DNA of 64,000 nucleotides, from the NCBI RefSeq assembly GCF_024435075.2, contig NZ_JAMZEG020000002.1:1193501-1257500 (forward strand), given 5' to 3'. A program made the translations under genes and the position numbers. This DNA is from Marinomonas maritima (GTDB lineage Bacteria; Pseudomonadota; Gammaproteobacteria; Pseudomonadales; Marinomonadaceae). The notes under the pieces are model-generated. The model was not told the DNA's origin and searched no databases. It saw nothing but the letters and a program-made list of their open reading frames with translations. Shown here piece after piece: positions 35,270-45,342 of the stretch. Positions within the stretch are counted from its first letter, which is position 1. Each line of letters begins with the position of its first letter.

Positions 35270-36277
35270 TTATTTCGCTTGCTCATCCGCGTATTTAGCA
35301 AAGCGTCCTTTCGATTTATCATGCACTTGGTCATGACGAGGCCAAGGCCAGCCACCAAATTGAGTCCGCTGATAATCATTAAACGCCTGCTGTAGCTCTG
35401 CTTTCGTATTCATAACAAACGGCCCATGTTTTTCAACATGTTCAGCGATGGGGCGACCTTGTAACATCAAAAAACGCGCTACTTTGCCAATATTTTTTAT
35501 GACAACAGCCGCATCACTTTTCAGAACAAAGGCTTCGTTGACCGATCCCTCTACGCCATCCAGCTCAACACTGTCGCCTTCAAAAAAATACAAGGTGCGA
35601 CTCAAATTTGACACCGCAGCCGGCAATGTCCATTCTGCATTTTCTGGTAAATCGATTAACCAAATGGCAACATGATTTTTGTCATCTGCTGCCCATGAAT
35701 TTGGTGGACAAGGCGCAGGCGCAATATCATTCAACGACCCAGCAACGACTTTAATCGCAACCTCGTTCCCATTACTGTCTAACGCTTTGACCACTGGCGT
35801 ATCTTCATTCCACAACATCGTAAAATGTGGCGGTACCATTTTGTTTTTACTTGGCAGGTTTAACCAAATTTGAAAAAGCTCTAGCGGGTTAGCGTCATTT
35901 TCATTCAACAAAGGGAACATCTCTGAATGCTGAACACCTTCTCCCGCCGTCATCCATTGAGTATCACCTTCACCATAACGACCCGATGCCCCCATAGAAT
36001 CAGCGTGGTCAACCAAACCTTCATTGACAATAGTGATTGTTTCAAAACCACGATGCGGGTGCGCTGGAAAACCCGGAACTTTCTTACCGTGGTACATACG
36101 CCAACCATCCATACCGGCGAAGTCCTGACCCAACGCACGACCGACTAAAGACTCGGCAGGCCCCATGTCAGCATTGGCTTTAGGGTATTTATCATTATGA
36201 AATGCACAGAATAAAAATGGATCGAACGTCGGCCAGAACATGTCTAGTGGCAAACGTTTTAAAATAGAAGCGCTCAT
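35270..36277 (-). CDS. Pirin family protein
   Basis: Bicupin protein of about 335 residues. The N-terminal cupin has HPHRGFETITIVNEG with metal-binding His residues and EGVQHSEMFP. A C-terminal pirin domain follows. Bacterial pirins can act as quercetinases or bind metabolic enzymes; the role here is unknown. ATG 36277 is preceded by GGAGATACAA, so I reject the 12-residue longer frame. It is convergent with gtrA and downstream of the sensor kinase terminator. Confidence 0.88.
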   Translation of the reverse strand: MSASILKRLPLDMFWPTFDPFLFCAFHNDKYPKANADMGPAESLVGRALGQDFAGMDGWRMYHGKKVPGFPAHPHRGFETITIVNEGLVDHADSMGASGRYGEGDTQWMTAGEGVQHSEMFPLLNENDANPLELFQIWLNLPSKNKMVPPHFTMLWNEDTPVVKALDSNGNEVAIKVVAGSLNDIAPAPCPPNSWAADDKNHVAIWLIDLPENAEWTLPAAVSNLSRTLYFFEGDSVELDGVEGSVNEAFVLKSDAAVVIKNIGKVARFLMLQGRPIAEHVEKHGPFVMNTKAELQQAFNDYQRTQFGGWPWPRHDQVHDKSKGRFAKYADEQAK

Positions 36278-36414
36278 TTGTATCTCCAACATAAAGTGGC
36301 AGTAGCAATGCAAACATCATAGCACCATCAAGCCAATTTAATTGATGCGGATTTTGAATCTAACTCATCTACTTTTCTAATGATTTTTTAATAAAGAAAG
36401 TGGTGGAAAAAGCA

Positions 36415-36443
36415 ATTAAAAAGGCCAATACAATACTGGCCTT
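36415..36443 (-). terminator. Terminator after the 36.5-38.4 kb two-component operon
   Basis: AAGGCCA (36421-36427) and TGGCCTT (36437-36443) form a 7-bp stem with a 9-base loop. On the minus strand it is followed by TTTAATT. It separates the kinase gene from pirin. Confidence 0.65.
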
Positions 36444-36498
36444 CACATAACCTTTTAGATCGCATTGCGCTTTATTTAGACAGAAAACACCATTTCAT

Positions 36499-37755
36499 TT
36501 AGACAGGAAACACCACTTTGGAAGTGCACCCTGCGCCATCATTGTCTGACAAAATAAATTCACAGCGGTATTTTTCACAAATATCACGAACGATCATTAA
36601 CCCCAGCCCATAACTTTCACCACCAGGCTTCCCACTTAAACCACAACCGGTATCCACCACACTGATAGTGTTATCAGACACTACGATATTGACGCTACCC
36701 TCATCTGTACAAGACAGTGCATTTTTTAATAAATTGCCAACCAAAATATGCAACGTAGGAATAGGCAACTTGGTTATCATATGCCCATCATAAACAACAT
36801 TCACCGACACTGACTTACCAGCAAGGTAACCTGAATGCGCTTGACAAATACTCTCCAACTCACTCACTTCAACAGTACGGTTCGGCGTTAACGATAAGTC
36901 TTCATCGCGCGTTAACGACAATAAGGTGGTGATGTAATCTTCCATTTCCTGACACGCCTGATTCATCCTTAAACGCTGGCGCTCTAAAAACACTTTCGAG
37001 TCTGATTTACCAAGCAGCGTCACCGCCCCCTTCATCACCATAAGCGGTGTACGCAGTTCATGACTTGCGTAACGATTAAATGCCCGTTCTCGCTCTATCA
37101 AAGCGCTGATTTGATCTTGATAACTATTAAGACGCTCGACCAATTGATGAATTTCTCTTGTCGCAGCGCCTTCCGGCAGTTCAATCGCCGATATGTTGGT
37201 TGGGCTCCTTTCTCCAAGGCTGGCTGATAACCGAGCAAGCGGTTTCGTCAGTCGATCAGATATCCGCATCACCACCCATAAACTCACTGCCAATAACAAC
37301 AGGGACAATAAAAGTTGGGTACTTTGCGTTTCGAACATTTGCTCTTCACTGATTTCGTAAATTTCATCATAGTGAATCAGGTACAGGTCTTTTTGTTCGC
37401 CATTCAGTATGAACTTTGAACGCATAGCAAACATTTCAAAGTACGTATCGGAGCCTTCATCTAACTCAAAAGGCTTATTGTCTGTCATGCTGGAATCTAA
37501 AATAATGCCAGAAGGCAGGTTTTCTTTACCTACATACGCCTCGGAAAAAGGTGGCACTGATACATGGGTCAGATCAGAGCCTTCCAATAAACGAATGGCC
37601 GTATCTTTGTCTTTTAACATGCGATTTTCAGCGTAGATCATTTCAATGTCTTCAATCAGAGATTCAAACATAGAAAAATGAAAAGCAATAATGGCAAACG
37701 CCACAATCGAAAAATAGGTAAACGTCAGTTGTTTTGCAGTTTTAGTCCGTTTCAT
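36499..37755 (-). CDS. Sensor histidine kinase (QseC/PmrB-like class)
   Basis: 418-residue membrane kinase. Helices about 10-30 and 146-164 bracket a periplasmic domain of about 115 residues rich in Asp/Glu (for example LDEGSDTYFEMF). Then HAMP, DHp with phospho-accepting His232 in ASHELRTPL, and an ATPase domain (NLLKNALSC, DTGCGL, GLGLMIV). An acidic sensor domain would suit cation or cationic-peptide sensing, but that is inference. It overlaps its regulator gene by 4 bases. The operon is divergent from glycosyltransferase genes. Confidence 0.85.
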   Translation of the reverse strand: MKRTKTAKQLTFTYFSIVAFAIIAFHFSMFESLIEDIEMIYAENRMLKDKDTAIRLLEGSDLTHVSVPPFSEAYVGKENLPSGIILDSSMTDNKPFELDEGSDTYFEMFAMRSKFILNGEQKDLYLIHYDEIYEISEEQMFETQSTQLLLSLLLLAVSLWVVMRISDRLTKPLARLSASLGERSPTNISAIELPEGAATREIHQLVERLNSYQDQISALIERERAFNRYASHELRTPLMVMKGAVTLLGKSDSKVFLERQRLRMNQACQEMEDYITTLLSLTRDEDLSLTPNRTVEVSELESICQAHSGYLAGKSVSVNVVYDGHMITKLPIPTLHILVGNLLKNALSCTDEGSVNIVVSDNTISVVDTGCGLSGKPGGESYGLGLMIVRDICEKYRCEFILSDNDGAGCTSKVVFPV

Positions 37756-38432
37756 TCTTCACCTTCAGCAATGAGGCGATAGCCGACCTTGGATACCGTC
37801 TTCAAGTACGCGTGCTCAAAAGGTCGATCAATTAAGCTTCGCAATTGATAAATATGACTTCTTAATACTTTACCGTCTGGCTCTTCATCCCCCCACAAGG
37901 CATCACAAATTTCATCTTTTGAGACCACATCAGGCGCTTTCTGCATCAAACATCTTAGAATCGTATATTGCGATGGGTTCAGCGAGTATCGGCCACCTTC
38001 ACGCTGTAAGACGCGCGTATTCATATCCAACACAAGACTTCCAAATGTCATGGTGCGATTCGCCACACCCCCTTTTCGCCGCCTGACCAAAGCCTGCAGG
38101 CGCGAATCTAGAATTTCCAAATCAAAAGGTTTAACTAAATAATCGTCAGCCAAATGAGCAAAACCCGACAAAATATCGTCTTTGGTGTCCCTTGCTGTCA
38201 GCATTAAAATCGGCGTATCAATACCGTCATCACGCAACGACTTACATACCGTCAAACCGTCCATCTTAGGCAGCATCACGTCTAAAATAATGGCGTCATA
38301 ATGCTCCGACCTCGCCAATTCATAGCCTTGTAAACCATTGCTTGCGTAATCCAAGACATACCCTTTGATTTCAAAATAATCAAAGATCACCCCGGCGATG
38401 TCTTTATGGTCTTCTACCAAGAGTAATTTCAT
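37752..38432 (-). CDS. OmpR-family response regulator
   Basis: 226-residue regulator: receiver with Glu7/Asp8, phospho-acceptor Asp51 in ILDVMLPKMDG, a Thr in MLTARD and Lys in LVKPF; C-terminal winged helix ending LKTVSKVGYRLI. It resembles QseB/PmrA-type regulators. Its start lies 153 bases from the divergent GT2 gene, so the glycosyltransferases are candidate targets. The cognate kinase follows with a 4-base overlap. Confidence 0.88.
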   Translation of the reverse strand: MKLLLVEDHKDIAGVIFDYFEIKGYVLDYASNGLQGYELARSEHYDAIILDVMLPKMDGLTVCKSLRDDGIDTPILMLTARDTKDDILSGFAHLADDYLVKPFDLEILDSRLQALVRRRKGGVANRTMTFGSLVLDMNTRVLQREGGRYSLNPSQYTILRCLMQKAPDVVSKDEICDALWGDEEPDGKVLRSHIYQLRSLIDRPFEHAYLKTVSKVGYRLIAEGEE

Positions 38433-38585
38433 AGTCGTTTCTACCGTGTAAAAAAACAGAAAGTTAAAGTGGCTCTAATGGGACACATTGTCACATAAAT
38501 ACATGAAAAAAAAGTGAATCACCTTTTTGCGACGCCTCTCTCTTTATTATGCATTCATCAACTTTATCCTTGTTAGGAGAGACCA

Positions 38586-39596
38586 ATGAGCGCCATTTCA
38601 TACAGACACTATGCGCAACCAAAAATTGAAGTGAAAAAGCAAGCTTTGGTGACTGTCATTATCCCTTTTCTAAATGAAGCGGATGTCCTTGCAGTGTGCC
38701 ACCAAAGAGTGTGCGAAGCGCTAAATACACTTCATCAACACTGCGAAATTCTCTATATCGATGATGGCAGTCAAGACGACAGTTGGACATTGGTCAGTCA
38801 GTTCCAACACCCATTGCATCAAGTCCGTTGTTTACGCCTAAGCCGTAATTTCGGCAAAGAAGCCGCCATGAGCGCGGGCATGAAAGCCGCATCAGGACGC
38901 TGTGTTATTTTGCTCGATGCGGACTTACAAGATCCACCGGAATACATTCCTGAGATGGTAAAAGCATGGCAAAACGGCGCCCAAGTCGTTGAAATGCAAC
39001 GCCGCGAGCGTCACGGAGAGAGCTGGTTAAAACGCACCACAGCACATTGCTTTTATCGCTTTATGTCACAAATGAGCGACTACCCGATTACCGAGAATGT
39101 CGGGGACTTTCGTTTAATGGATCAAAAAGTGGTTAACGTGATCAATACACTGCCAGAACGAACTCGTTTTATGAAAGGCTTGTTAGCGTGGCCGGGGTTT
39201 ACTCGAACCATTCTTTCATTTGACCGAGATGCTCGACTGGCAGGCAACACCAAATGGAATTACCCAAAACTCATACACTTGGCATTAGAAGGCATTACGT
39301 CATTCAGTACCAAGCCTTTGCGCTGGGCAACAACAGCAGGCGCAATAACGTCCTTCATTGCCTTCACCATGGCCATCGTCATTTTCACCAAAACCCTTGT
39401 TTGGGGTGACCCAGTCGCCGGCTACCCTTCCACGATTTTAATCGTCTTATTTTTAGGCGGAATACAGCTTTTATCCATTGGCGTACTTGGCGAATACGTT
39501 GGTCGTTTGTTCATTGAATCAAAGCAAAGGCCTTTATACGTATTAATGGAAGACGCCATGACAAAACCCACTTTTCAATACTCGGGCCCTGAATAA
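38586..39596 (+). CDS. Polyprenyl-phosphate glycosyltransferase, GT2 (GtrB/ArnC-like)
   Basis: 336 residues: a GT-A catalytic domain (VTVIIPFLNEADVL, IDDGSQDDSW, and the metal-binding LLDADLQDPPEYIPEM) followed by two C-terminal membrane helices (about 245-270 and 280-305). This is the architecture of enzymes that load a sugar onto undecaprenyl phosphate. A clear AGGAGAG site precedes the ATG. Its stop overlaps the next start by one base, so it forms an operon with the GT39 enzyme. Confidence 0.9.
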   Translation: MSAISYRHYAQPKIEVKKQALVTVIIPFLNEADVLAVCHQRVCEALNTLHQHCEILYIDDGSQDDSWTLVSQFQHPLHQVRCLRLSRNFGKEAAMSAGMKAASGRCVILLDADLQDPPEYIPEMVKAWQNGAQVVEMQRRERHGESWLKRTTAHCFYRFMSQMSDYPITENVGDFRLMDQKVVNVINTLPERTRFMKGLLAWPGFTRTILSFDRDARLAGNTKWNYPKLIHLALEGITSFSTKPLRWATTAGAITSFIAFTMAIVIFTKTLVWGDPVAGYPSTILIVLFLGGIQLLSIGVLGEYVGRLFIESKQRPLYVLMEDAMTKPTFQYSGPE

Positions 39597-41023
39597 TGAA
39601 TAAAACATCCCTTATGCTGCCTTCCGTTAAGACATTACTGACCTTACTCGTCAGCTGCTTAGCATTACGCTTTATTTCTTTGTCACTGTACCCATTGATG
39701 GACACCACCGAAGCGAGATACGGCGAAATGGCTCGAATCATGTTTGAGACAGGTAACTGGATCACGCCTATGTTCGACTATAACGTGCCGTTTTGGGGAA
39801 AGCCGCCTATTTTCACCTGGCTAAGCAGTTTAGGATTCAGCCTCTTTGGCGTGAATGAATTTGCCGCACGCGTACCGCACCTCATCATTGGTGCAGGTGT
39901 GGTTTGGTTGGTTTACACACTGGCAAAGGATCATTTCCAATCCTCCGCAATGGGATTATTTTCAGCCAGCATTTTAGCGTCCACCGTCTCTTTCATTATA
40001 TTGAGCGGCGCCGTCATGACAGACACCGCTTTGACCTTTTCCATCGCGTTAAGCATGATCAGTTTTTGGCAAGCATGGAACAACAAAGGCAAGCTGTGGG
40101 GTTATTTGTTTTTCGTCGGATTAGCATTAGGAATGATGTCAAAAGGGCCACTGGCGATCGTTTTGATTGGTATTAGCTTAACCGTTTGGATACTTCCAAA
40201 TGGACGTTGGAAAAAACTATGGCACACGCTCCCTTGGGCTTATGGCACATTGATTTTTCTCGCGATTGCCATGCCTTGGTATGCCATTGCAGAATACAAA
40301 ACACCTGGATTTCTAGATTACTTTATCATCGGTGAGCACATCAAACGCTTCATCGTTAGCGGTTGGCAAGGTGACTTATATGGCAGCGCTCATGAAAGAG
40401 CGCGCGGAACCATTTGGGTGTACGCGTTTATTTCCATGCTTCCTTGGAGCCCTCTGCTGATATGGCAATGGTTTCGCTCTATAAAAGAAGACAAAGACAC
40501 AGAAGAAAGCGCCGATGGTTTTGGTAGTTTCCTCCTATTATGGATGCTGGCGCCTATGTTGCTGTTCAGTTTCTCTGGTAACATTTTAGCAAGCTACGTT
40601 ATGCCAGCACTGCCTGCAACAGCACTATTGTTGGCTCACCTGCACAACCAAAGACCATTACCAACGTGGTTATACAAAATCGGTTTCATTACACCTCTTT
40701 TGCTCATTATTATGGTGAGTGTGTTGCACTTTGATTTAGTTCCAAAGCGCTCAGAAGACAAAATACTGGCCATTTGGAAACAACAGCCGGAAGCCACAGA
40801 AAGTGATTTGTTTTACCTGCATAAACGCCCCTTTTCTGGCCAATATTATTCATCAGGAAAAGCAAAACAACGCTCGACAAAATTGGATGCGTGGTTACCA
40901 TCACAAACCAAGGCCTTCTTTATTGTTCAGTCTACAAATGACCATACGGCCTACTCCGGTTGGTCATGCGACGTAAGAGAAGAAGCGAAAAAAGAAACAT
41001 TGTTGTTTTGCCAACATAACTAA
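39596..41023 (+). CDS. Membrane glycosyltransferase, GT39/ArnT-like
   Basis: 475-residue protein with about ten to twelve hydrophobic helices. The first periplasmic loop has MDTTEARYGEMARIMFETGNW, matching the acidic/Arg signature of the ArnT/PMT superfamily, followed by FWGKPPIFTW. Such enzymes transfer a sugar from undecaprenyl phosphate to lipid A, protein or glycan in the periplasm. With the preceding GT2 enzyme this forms a donor-and-transfer pair. The acceptor is unknown; lipid A is a reasonable guess. Confidence 0.88.
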   Translation: MNKTSLMLPSVKTLLTLLVSCLALRFISLSLYPLMDTTEARYGEMARIMFETGNWITPMFDYNVPFWGKPPIFTWLSSLGFSLFGVNEFAARVPHLIIGAGVVWLVYTLAKDHFQSSAMGLFSASILASTVSFIILSGAVMTDTALTFSIALSMISFWQAWNNKGKLWGYLFFVGLALGMMSKGPLAIVLIGISLTVWILPNGRWKKLWHTLPWAYGTLIFLAIAMPWYAIAEYKTPGFLDYFIIGEHIKRFIVSGWQGDLYGSAHERARGTIWVYAFISMLPWSPLLIWQWFRSIKEDKDTEESADGFGSFLLLWMLAPMLLFSFSGNILASYVMPALPATALLLAHLHNQRPLPTWLYKIGFITPLLLIIMVSVLHFDLVPKRSEDKILAIWKQQPEATESDLFYLHKRPFSGQYYSSGKAKQRSTKLDAWLPSQTKAFFIVQSTNDHTAYSGWSCDVREEAKKETLLFCQHN

Positions 41024-41053
41024 GTGTTTTTTAAAATGCCAAAGATTGTAGAT

Positions 41054-41090
41054 AAAAAAAAGGGCCTTAAAAAAGCCCTTCTTTTACTGT
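41054..41090. terminator. Bidirectional terminator between GT39 gene and gbdR
   Basis: AAGGGC (41060-41065) pairs with GCCCTT (41075-41080) across an AT-rich loop; A-run on the left, TCTTTT on the right. The genes on either side converge here. Confidence 0.7.
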
Positions 41091-41118
41091 CTAAGCATTA
41101 CTGATAGACAATCAATTT

Positions 41119-42237
41119 TTATAACACAACAACAGAACCATAACTCGGTTCAGTGTGGGAATGGCTCAATGCGTCTTGGGAGTGCGGCATATACACAATC
41201 GGAGGAGTTTCACCCACCATTACGACAGCAACCATCTCTTCCGCTTTCCAAGCGGTTTTTCGTTCGTCACGAGGCGACACACCAATATGCTTGCGATAAC
41301 AGCGACTAAAGTGCGGCGTAGAAATAAACCCACACGCCATCGAGATTTCGACAATAGACATATTGGACTGCTTAAGTAACTTACGCGCTCTTTCCAGTCT
41401 CAAACGTAAATAATATCGTGAAGGTGAACAATCCAAATGACGATGAAACATACGCTCAATTTGACGACGAGAAACATCAACAAAAGTAGCTAATTCATCC
41501 AGCTCAATAGGTTCTTCTAGGTTATTTTCCATCAATTCGATCACATCGACCAGTTTTGGCGTGCACATACCAATACTATTGAATTGACGCATCGGCATAC
41601 GCTGCTGATCCGATTCATTACGGATGCGATCACAAATAAACATATCGGAAATAGCGTTGGATAATTTAGGACCGTGCTGCTTGGTCATCATGTTTAAAAA
41701 CATGTCCATCGGCGCACTGCCGCCGGATGAGGTAAGGCGGTCTTTATCAATAGAAAACAGCTTATTATTACAGTTCACTTTAGGAAAGGTTTCTTGCAAG
41801 GCGGTTAGGCATTCCCAATGCACACTGCATTGATAACCATTTAACAAGCCTGCGTAGGCCAGTACGTAAGCACCGGTACAAATCCCTCCAAGTCGCACGC
41901 CTTTACGGGATTGCCTCATCAACCAAGAGACCTGTTTCGCATTAAACGTACGAGTTATGTCGACACCACCCGCCACAATAATCAGGTCAAAGCCTGTACT
42001 GTCTTCCATAGAGAAGTCGGGTGTTAAACTCAAACCATCGCTGGCCATTACAGGTTGGCCATTTTCAGAAATCAAACTCCAACTATAGAGTTCTTCTGCA
42101 GACAGCTGGTTGGCCATACGCAGTGGTTCAATCGAAGAGGCTAATGAGATCATCGTAAAATGATCAAGCAACAAAAAACCTACTTTTGTGGTGCTTTTAG
42201 CATCAAAAGCCAGGGTAGAACCACTTGCAGTTACCAT
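41119..42237 (-). CDS. gbdR: GbdR-type transcriptional regulator (GlxA family)
   Basis: AraC-family activator of 372 residues with an N-terminal DJ-1/PfpI-like sensor domain (about 18-190) and a C-terminal AraC DNA-binding domain (DELATFVDVSRRQIERMFHRH and SMACGFISTPHFSRCYRKHIG). It strongly resembles Pseudomonas GbdR (FLLLDHFTMISLAS, EPLRMANQLS), which activates glycine betaine and dimethylglycine catabolism in response to those compounds. It lies next to gbcB/gbcA, which fits exactly. Other GlxA-family roles such as carnitine control are less likely. Confidence 0.88.
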   Translation of the reverse strand: MVTASGSTLAFDAKSTTKVGFLLLDHFTMISLASSIEPLRMANQLSAEELYSWSLISENGQPVMASDGLSLTPDFSMEDSTGFDLIIVAGGVDITRTFNAKQVSWLMRQSRKGVRLGGICTGAYVLAYAGLLNGYQCSVHWECLTALQETFPKVNCNNKLFSIDKDRLTSSGGSAPMDMFLNMMTKQHGPKLSNAISDMFICDRIRNESDQQRMPMRQFNSIGMCTPKLVDVIELMENNLEEPIELDELATFVDVSRRQIERMFHRHLDCSPSRYYLRLRLERARKLLKQSNMSIVEISMACGFISTPHFSRCYRKHIGVSPRDERKTAWKAEEMVAVVMVGETPPIVYMPHSQDALSHSHTEPSYGSVVVL

Positions 42238-42625
42238 ATTAATGCCCTCATATGTGTGCTTTCATTATCACAGGCAAAATTTAGACCATGTTTAAACGAA
42301 CACTTTTTTATTTTTAAGGAAACTCAAAACTATAGGTATTACATTCTTCATCCAAGCGCTACAACTGAAGTGTTATGTTTCACAATAAATATAACCTCAT
42401 AACACTTGGTGGAACTAGCACATAAAAACACAATACCATGCACTAATATAGACCAAGATTGCGCTTTTATTGAACGCTTATTTAATAAAAAACCAATAAG
42501 TCCTTTCACACCACATTACGAACGAAGTAAAAACAGACAAGAATTCGGCACTTACAAGCTATAAATAAGCAATTCGAGTCTATTTTCCATATTAGTCTGG
42601 CAAATTTCGTCGCCGTCTAAAAGTC
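42238..42625. other. Gene-free stretch between gbdR and gbcB
   Basis: About 390 AT-rich bases. I see no coding frame and no clear terminator after gbcB. It should hold the gbdR promoter (minus strand). No operator motif could be assigned. Confidence 0.5.
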
Positions 42626-43753
42626 TTAATATTCCAACACAACGTCAGACTTAGGCACGGTACAACACGATAAAACATAACCAGCTTCAATGTCTTCCTC
42701 AGTAATCCCACCGTTATGATCCATCTGTGTTTGACCTTCTTTTACTAGCACTTTACACGTGCCGCAAATCCCCATACCACAAGCTTTTGGAATCATTAAA
42801 TCCAACTTCGCAGCGGCATTATGCAAGGTCTCTCCTGCCATCACTTGAATACTTTTACCACTGTTCAAAAAATCAATTCTAAGCAAGTCTTCTTGATTAA
42901 CCGCGTCAGCTTCCGCTTGCGCAACTTCCGCTTGTTCCTTCGCATCTTCTACCGCAGCCGCTGGCGTCTCACCAAAGGACTCTTCATGATAATGCGACAT
43001 ATCAAACCCTCTCGCCATGAGAAGGTTTTTAACTGCTTTCATGTAAGGCGCGGGACCACAACAAAAAATCTCTCTTTCCATAAAGTCTGGTGAAATCATT
43101 TCCAACTTAGATTCATCCAGATAGCCTCGATACCCCTGCCAAGGCAAACCGTTTTCCATTCGCTCAACAATTAAATACAGCCCGAAGTTATCCAAACGTG
43201 CCGCCATGTGATCCAACTCACGCGGATAAATCACATCACGAGGCGAACGAGCACTGTGTATGAACGTAATATCCACTTCAGCATTCGTATCAAATAACCA
43301 ACGAGACATCGACATCAAGGGGGTAATACCCACACCACCAGACAGAAACAGTACCTTCTCGGCAGGAAAGTCGATGCAATTAAATTGTCCTACTGGCCCA
43401 TACACAGCAAGCTCAGCGCCTATTGCCATGTTGTCATGCAGCCAATTCGACACTTCCCCACCCGGTACACGCTTAACGGTAATAGAAAAACTGTAAGGCA
43501 CAGAGGGCGAGCTAGATATGGTATAAGACCGCATCACCTGCTGGCCTTCAATCTCCAACTCCAAAGTGACAAACTGACCCGGTTTAAAGAAGAACATCAC
43601 GGGTTGCTGTGCCATAAAACAAAAAGTTTTCACGTCCCACGTTTCATGAATCACTTTCACACAACGTACGTTATGACGACCGTTTACCCAAGTCTGTGTA
43701 TTAACGGGGGCAAAGTAGTCGGAGTTAGCACCGGTTGAAGTTGAATCAGTCAT
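42626..43753 (-). CDS. gbcB: Glycine betaine monooxygenase reductase subunit GbcB
   Basis: Electron-transfer component for GbcA. FAD-binding ferredoxin-reductase domain (RSYTISS near 75-81), NAD-binding domain (LSGGVGITPLMSMSR and FCCGPAPYMKAV), then a C-terminal plant-type [2Fe-2S] domain with Cys325, Cys330 and Cys333 in CGMGICGTC and a fourth Cys in VLSCCT. I start at ATG 43753 behind GAGAG; a TTG 15 bases upstream is weaker. An Ala/Glu-rich linker (about 262-285) joins the parts. Divergent from gbcA. Confidence 0.92.
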   Translation of the reverse strand: MTDSTSTGANSDYFAPVNTQTWVNGRHNVRCVKVIHETWDVKTFCFMAQQPVMFFFKPGQFVTLELEIEGQQVMRSYTISSSPSVPYSFSITVKRVPGGEVSNWLHDNMAIGAELAVYGPVGQFNCIDFPAEKVLFLSGGVGITPLMSMSRWLFDTNAEVDITFIHSARSPRDVIYPRELDHMAARLDNFGLYLIVERMENGLPWQGYRGYLDESKLEMISPDFMEREIFCCGPAPYMKAVKNLLMARGFDMSHYHEESFGETPAAAVEDAKEQAEVAQAEADAVNQEDLLRIDFLNSGKSIQVMAGETLHNAAAKLDLMIPKACGMGICGTCKVLVKEGQTQMDHNGGITEEDIEAGYVLSCCTVPKSDVVLEY

Positions 43754-44048
43754 ATTGAAGTCTCTCAATTAAAGTAGTTATTGCACCGTATTTGCGCCAT
43801 TTTGGATCCAGTTGATCAATGCAAGTTAACTCTGAGCGACAATTTATTGCTCATGGCAGTCAAGCCTAGAGAATTCAAGCGATTACGAGTCGATTTATGT
43901 ATCACCGCGTGTCGTGAATGGTCATTATCGGCCTATCTTTTTAAGCGACTATAAGCTCGTACTACTAAGGTTCAAATAACCAAAGCCAGTACGATGAAAA
44001 CGCGGCAAGACCAGTCCATCAATCTTTTTGTCAGTAAGGCCCAGAAAG
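43754..44048. promoter_or_regulatory. gbcB/gbcA divergent regulatory region
   Basis: 295 bases without a gene between two divergent partners of one enzyme. Both promoters and the GbdR sites must lie here if regulation is as in Pseudomonas. I could not place the boxes with confidence. Confidence 0.45.
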
Positions 44049-45323
44049 ATGAATCAACACGATCTACTCAATGCACGCCACACCTCAATAGGTGAAGCGA
44101 AAACCGCCATGGCTGACTTGCTAGAAAAACGTTCTAGCAACTATTCACTTGATGCGGCACTTTATAACGACCCACACATGTTCAGAGTCGACATGGAAGA
44201 AGTCTTTCAAAAAGAATGGCTTTTTGTTGGCATGACCAGTGAAATCCCAAAAAAAGGCGATTACCTCACGGTAGAAATTGGGCAAAACCCCGTTTTAGTG
44301 GTGCGTGATGCAGAAGGCAACATCAACGCCTTTCATAACACCTGCTCTCATCGTGGATCGGTTATTTGTACCGAACACAGAGGCAAAGTCGCTAATCTAG
44401 TTTGCCCTTATCACCAGTGGACATATGACTTAAAAGGTAATCTGCTGTTCGCTGGCACAGAAATGAACAAAGATTTCAACTTGAAAGAACATGGCTTGAG
44501 ATCCGCTTTTTGCAAATCGGCTGGTGGGTTTATTTTTGTTTGTTTAGGCAAAACGGCACCAGAAGATGAGTTCGATGAGTTTCTAGAAACATTAGAAGCC
44601 TATATGGAACCTTATGATGTTGAAAATACCAAATTAGCCATTGAATCTACCATGTACGAACGTGCTAACTGGAAATTGGTGCTAGAAAACAATCGTGAAT
44701 GTTACCACTGTTCGGCCAGCCACCCAGAGCTACTCAATACATTATTGGAATGGGACGACACGGACGACCCGCGCGCACCACAAGACTTCCACGATCATTA
44801 CGCAGCGCAATCAGCTCAATGGGATGCAGAAGGCATTCCACACAAACTTCGCAGCTTCGGTTCAGTACAGCGCAATCGCATCGTGCGCATGCCCTTGAAA
44901 AAAGGCACCAAGGTCATGACCATTGATGGCGCAGAAGCCAGCAAGAAAATGCTTGGGCGTATCAAAAATCATGAACTGGGCTCAATGCGAATTTTGCATC
45001 TACCGAACTCTTGGAACCACATGCAATCGGACCACTTTATTGTCTTTCGAGTGTTGCCTGTTTCCGCTCAAGAAAGCATTGTCACCACTAAATGGTTCGT
45101 GCATAAAGACGCGGTAGAAGGTGTCGACTATGATCCGGAGAACCTACGTAAAGTATGGGATGCCACCAACGAGCAAGACAAGGTACTCGGTGAACGCAAC
45201 CAGCTTGGTATCAACTCAATCGGCTACCGTCCAGGACCGTACTCAGAAACCTTTGAATTTGGTGTGATCAACTTTTTAAATTGGTATTCGAATACCGTGC
45301 AAAAAAACATAAAAGCCAAATAG
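44049..45323 (+). CDS. gbcA: Glycine betaine monooxygenase oxygenase subunit GbcA
   Basis: Rieske non-heme iron oxygenase that demethylates glycine betaine to dimethylglycine plus formaldehyde. The Rieske site is complete: Cys99-X-His101 and Cys119-X2-His122 (from ATG 44049). The mononuclear iron site has His220 and His225 in ECYHCSASHPE. 424 residues. A TTG at 44028 would add seven residues; the ATG has an AGAAAG site close by. Divergent from gbcB, followed by a terminator. Confidence 0.93.
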   Translation: MNQHDLLNARHTSIGEAKTAMADLLEKRSSNYSLDAALYNDPHMFRVDMEEVFQKEWLFVGMTSEIPKKGDYLTVEIGQNPVLVVRDAEGNINAFHNTCSHRGSVICTEHRGKVANLVCPYHQWTYDLKGNLLFAGTEMNKDFNLKEHGLRSAFCKSAGGFIFVCLGKTAPEDEFDEFLETLEAYMEPYDVENTKLAIESTMYERANWKLVLENNRECYHCSASHPELLNTLLEWDDTDDPRAPQDFHDHYAAQSAQWDAEGIPHKLRSFGSVQRNRIVRMPLKKGTKVMTIDGAEASKKMLGRIKNHELGSMRILHLPNSWNHMQSDHFIVFRVLPVSAQESIVTTKWFVHKDAVEGVDYDPENLRKVWDATNEQDKVLGERNQLGINSIGYRPGPYSETFEFGVINFLNWYSNTVQKNIKAK

Positions 45324-45342
45324 CTCAACTCCGATTGGGTAT

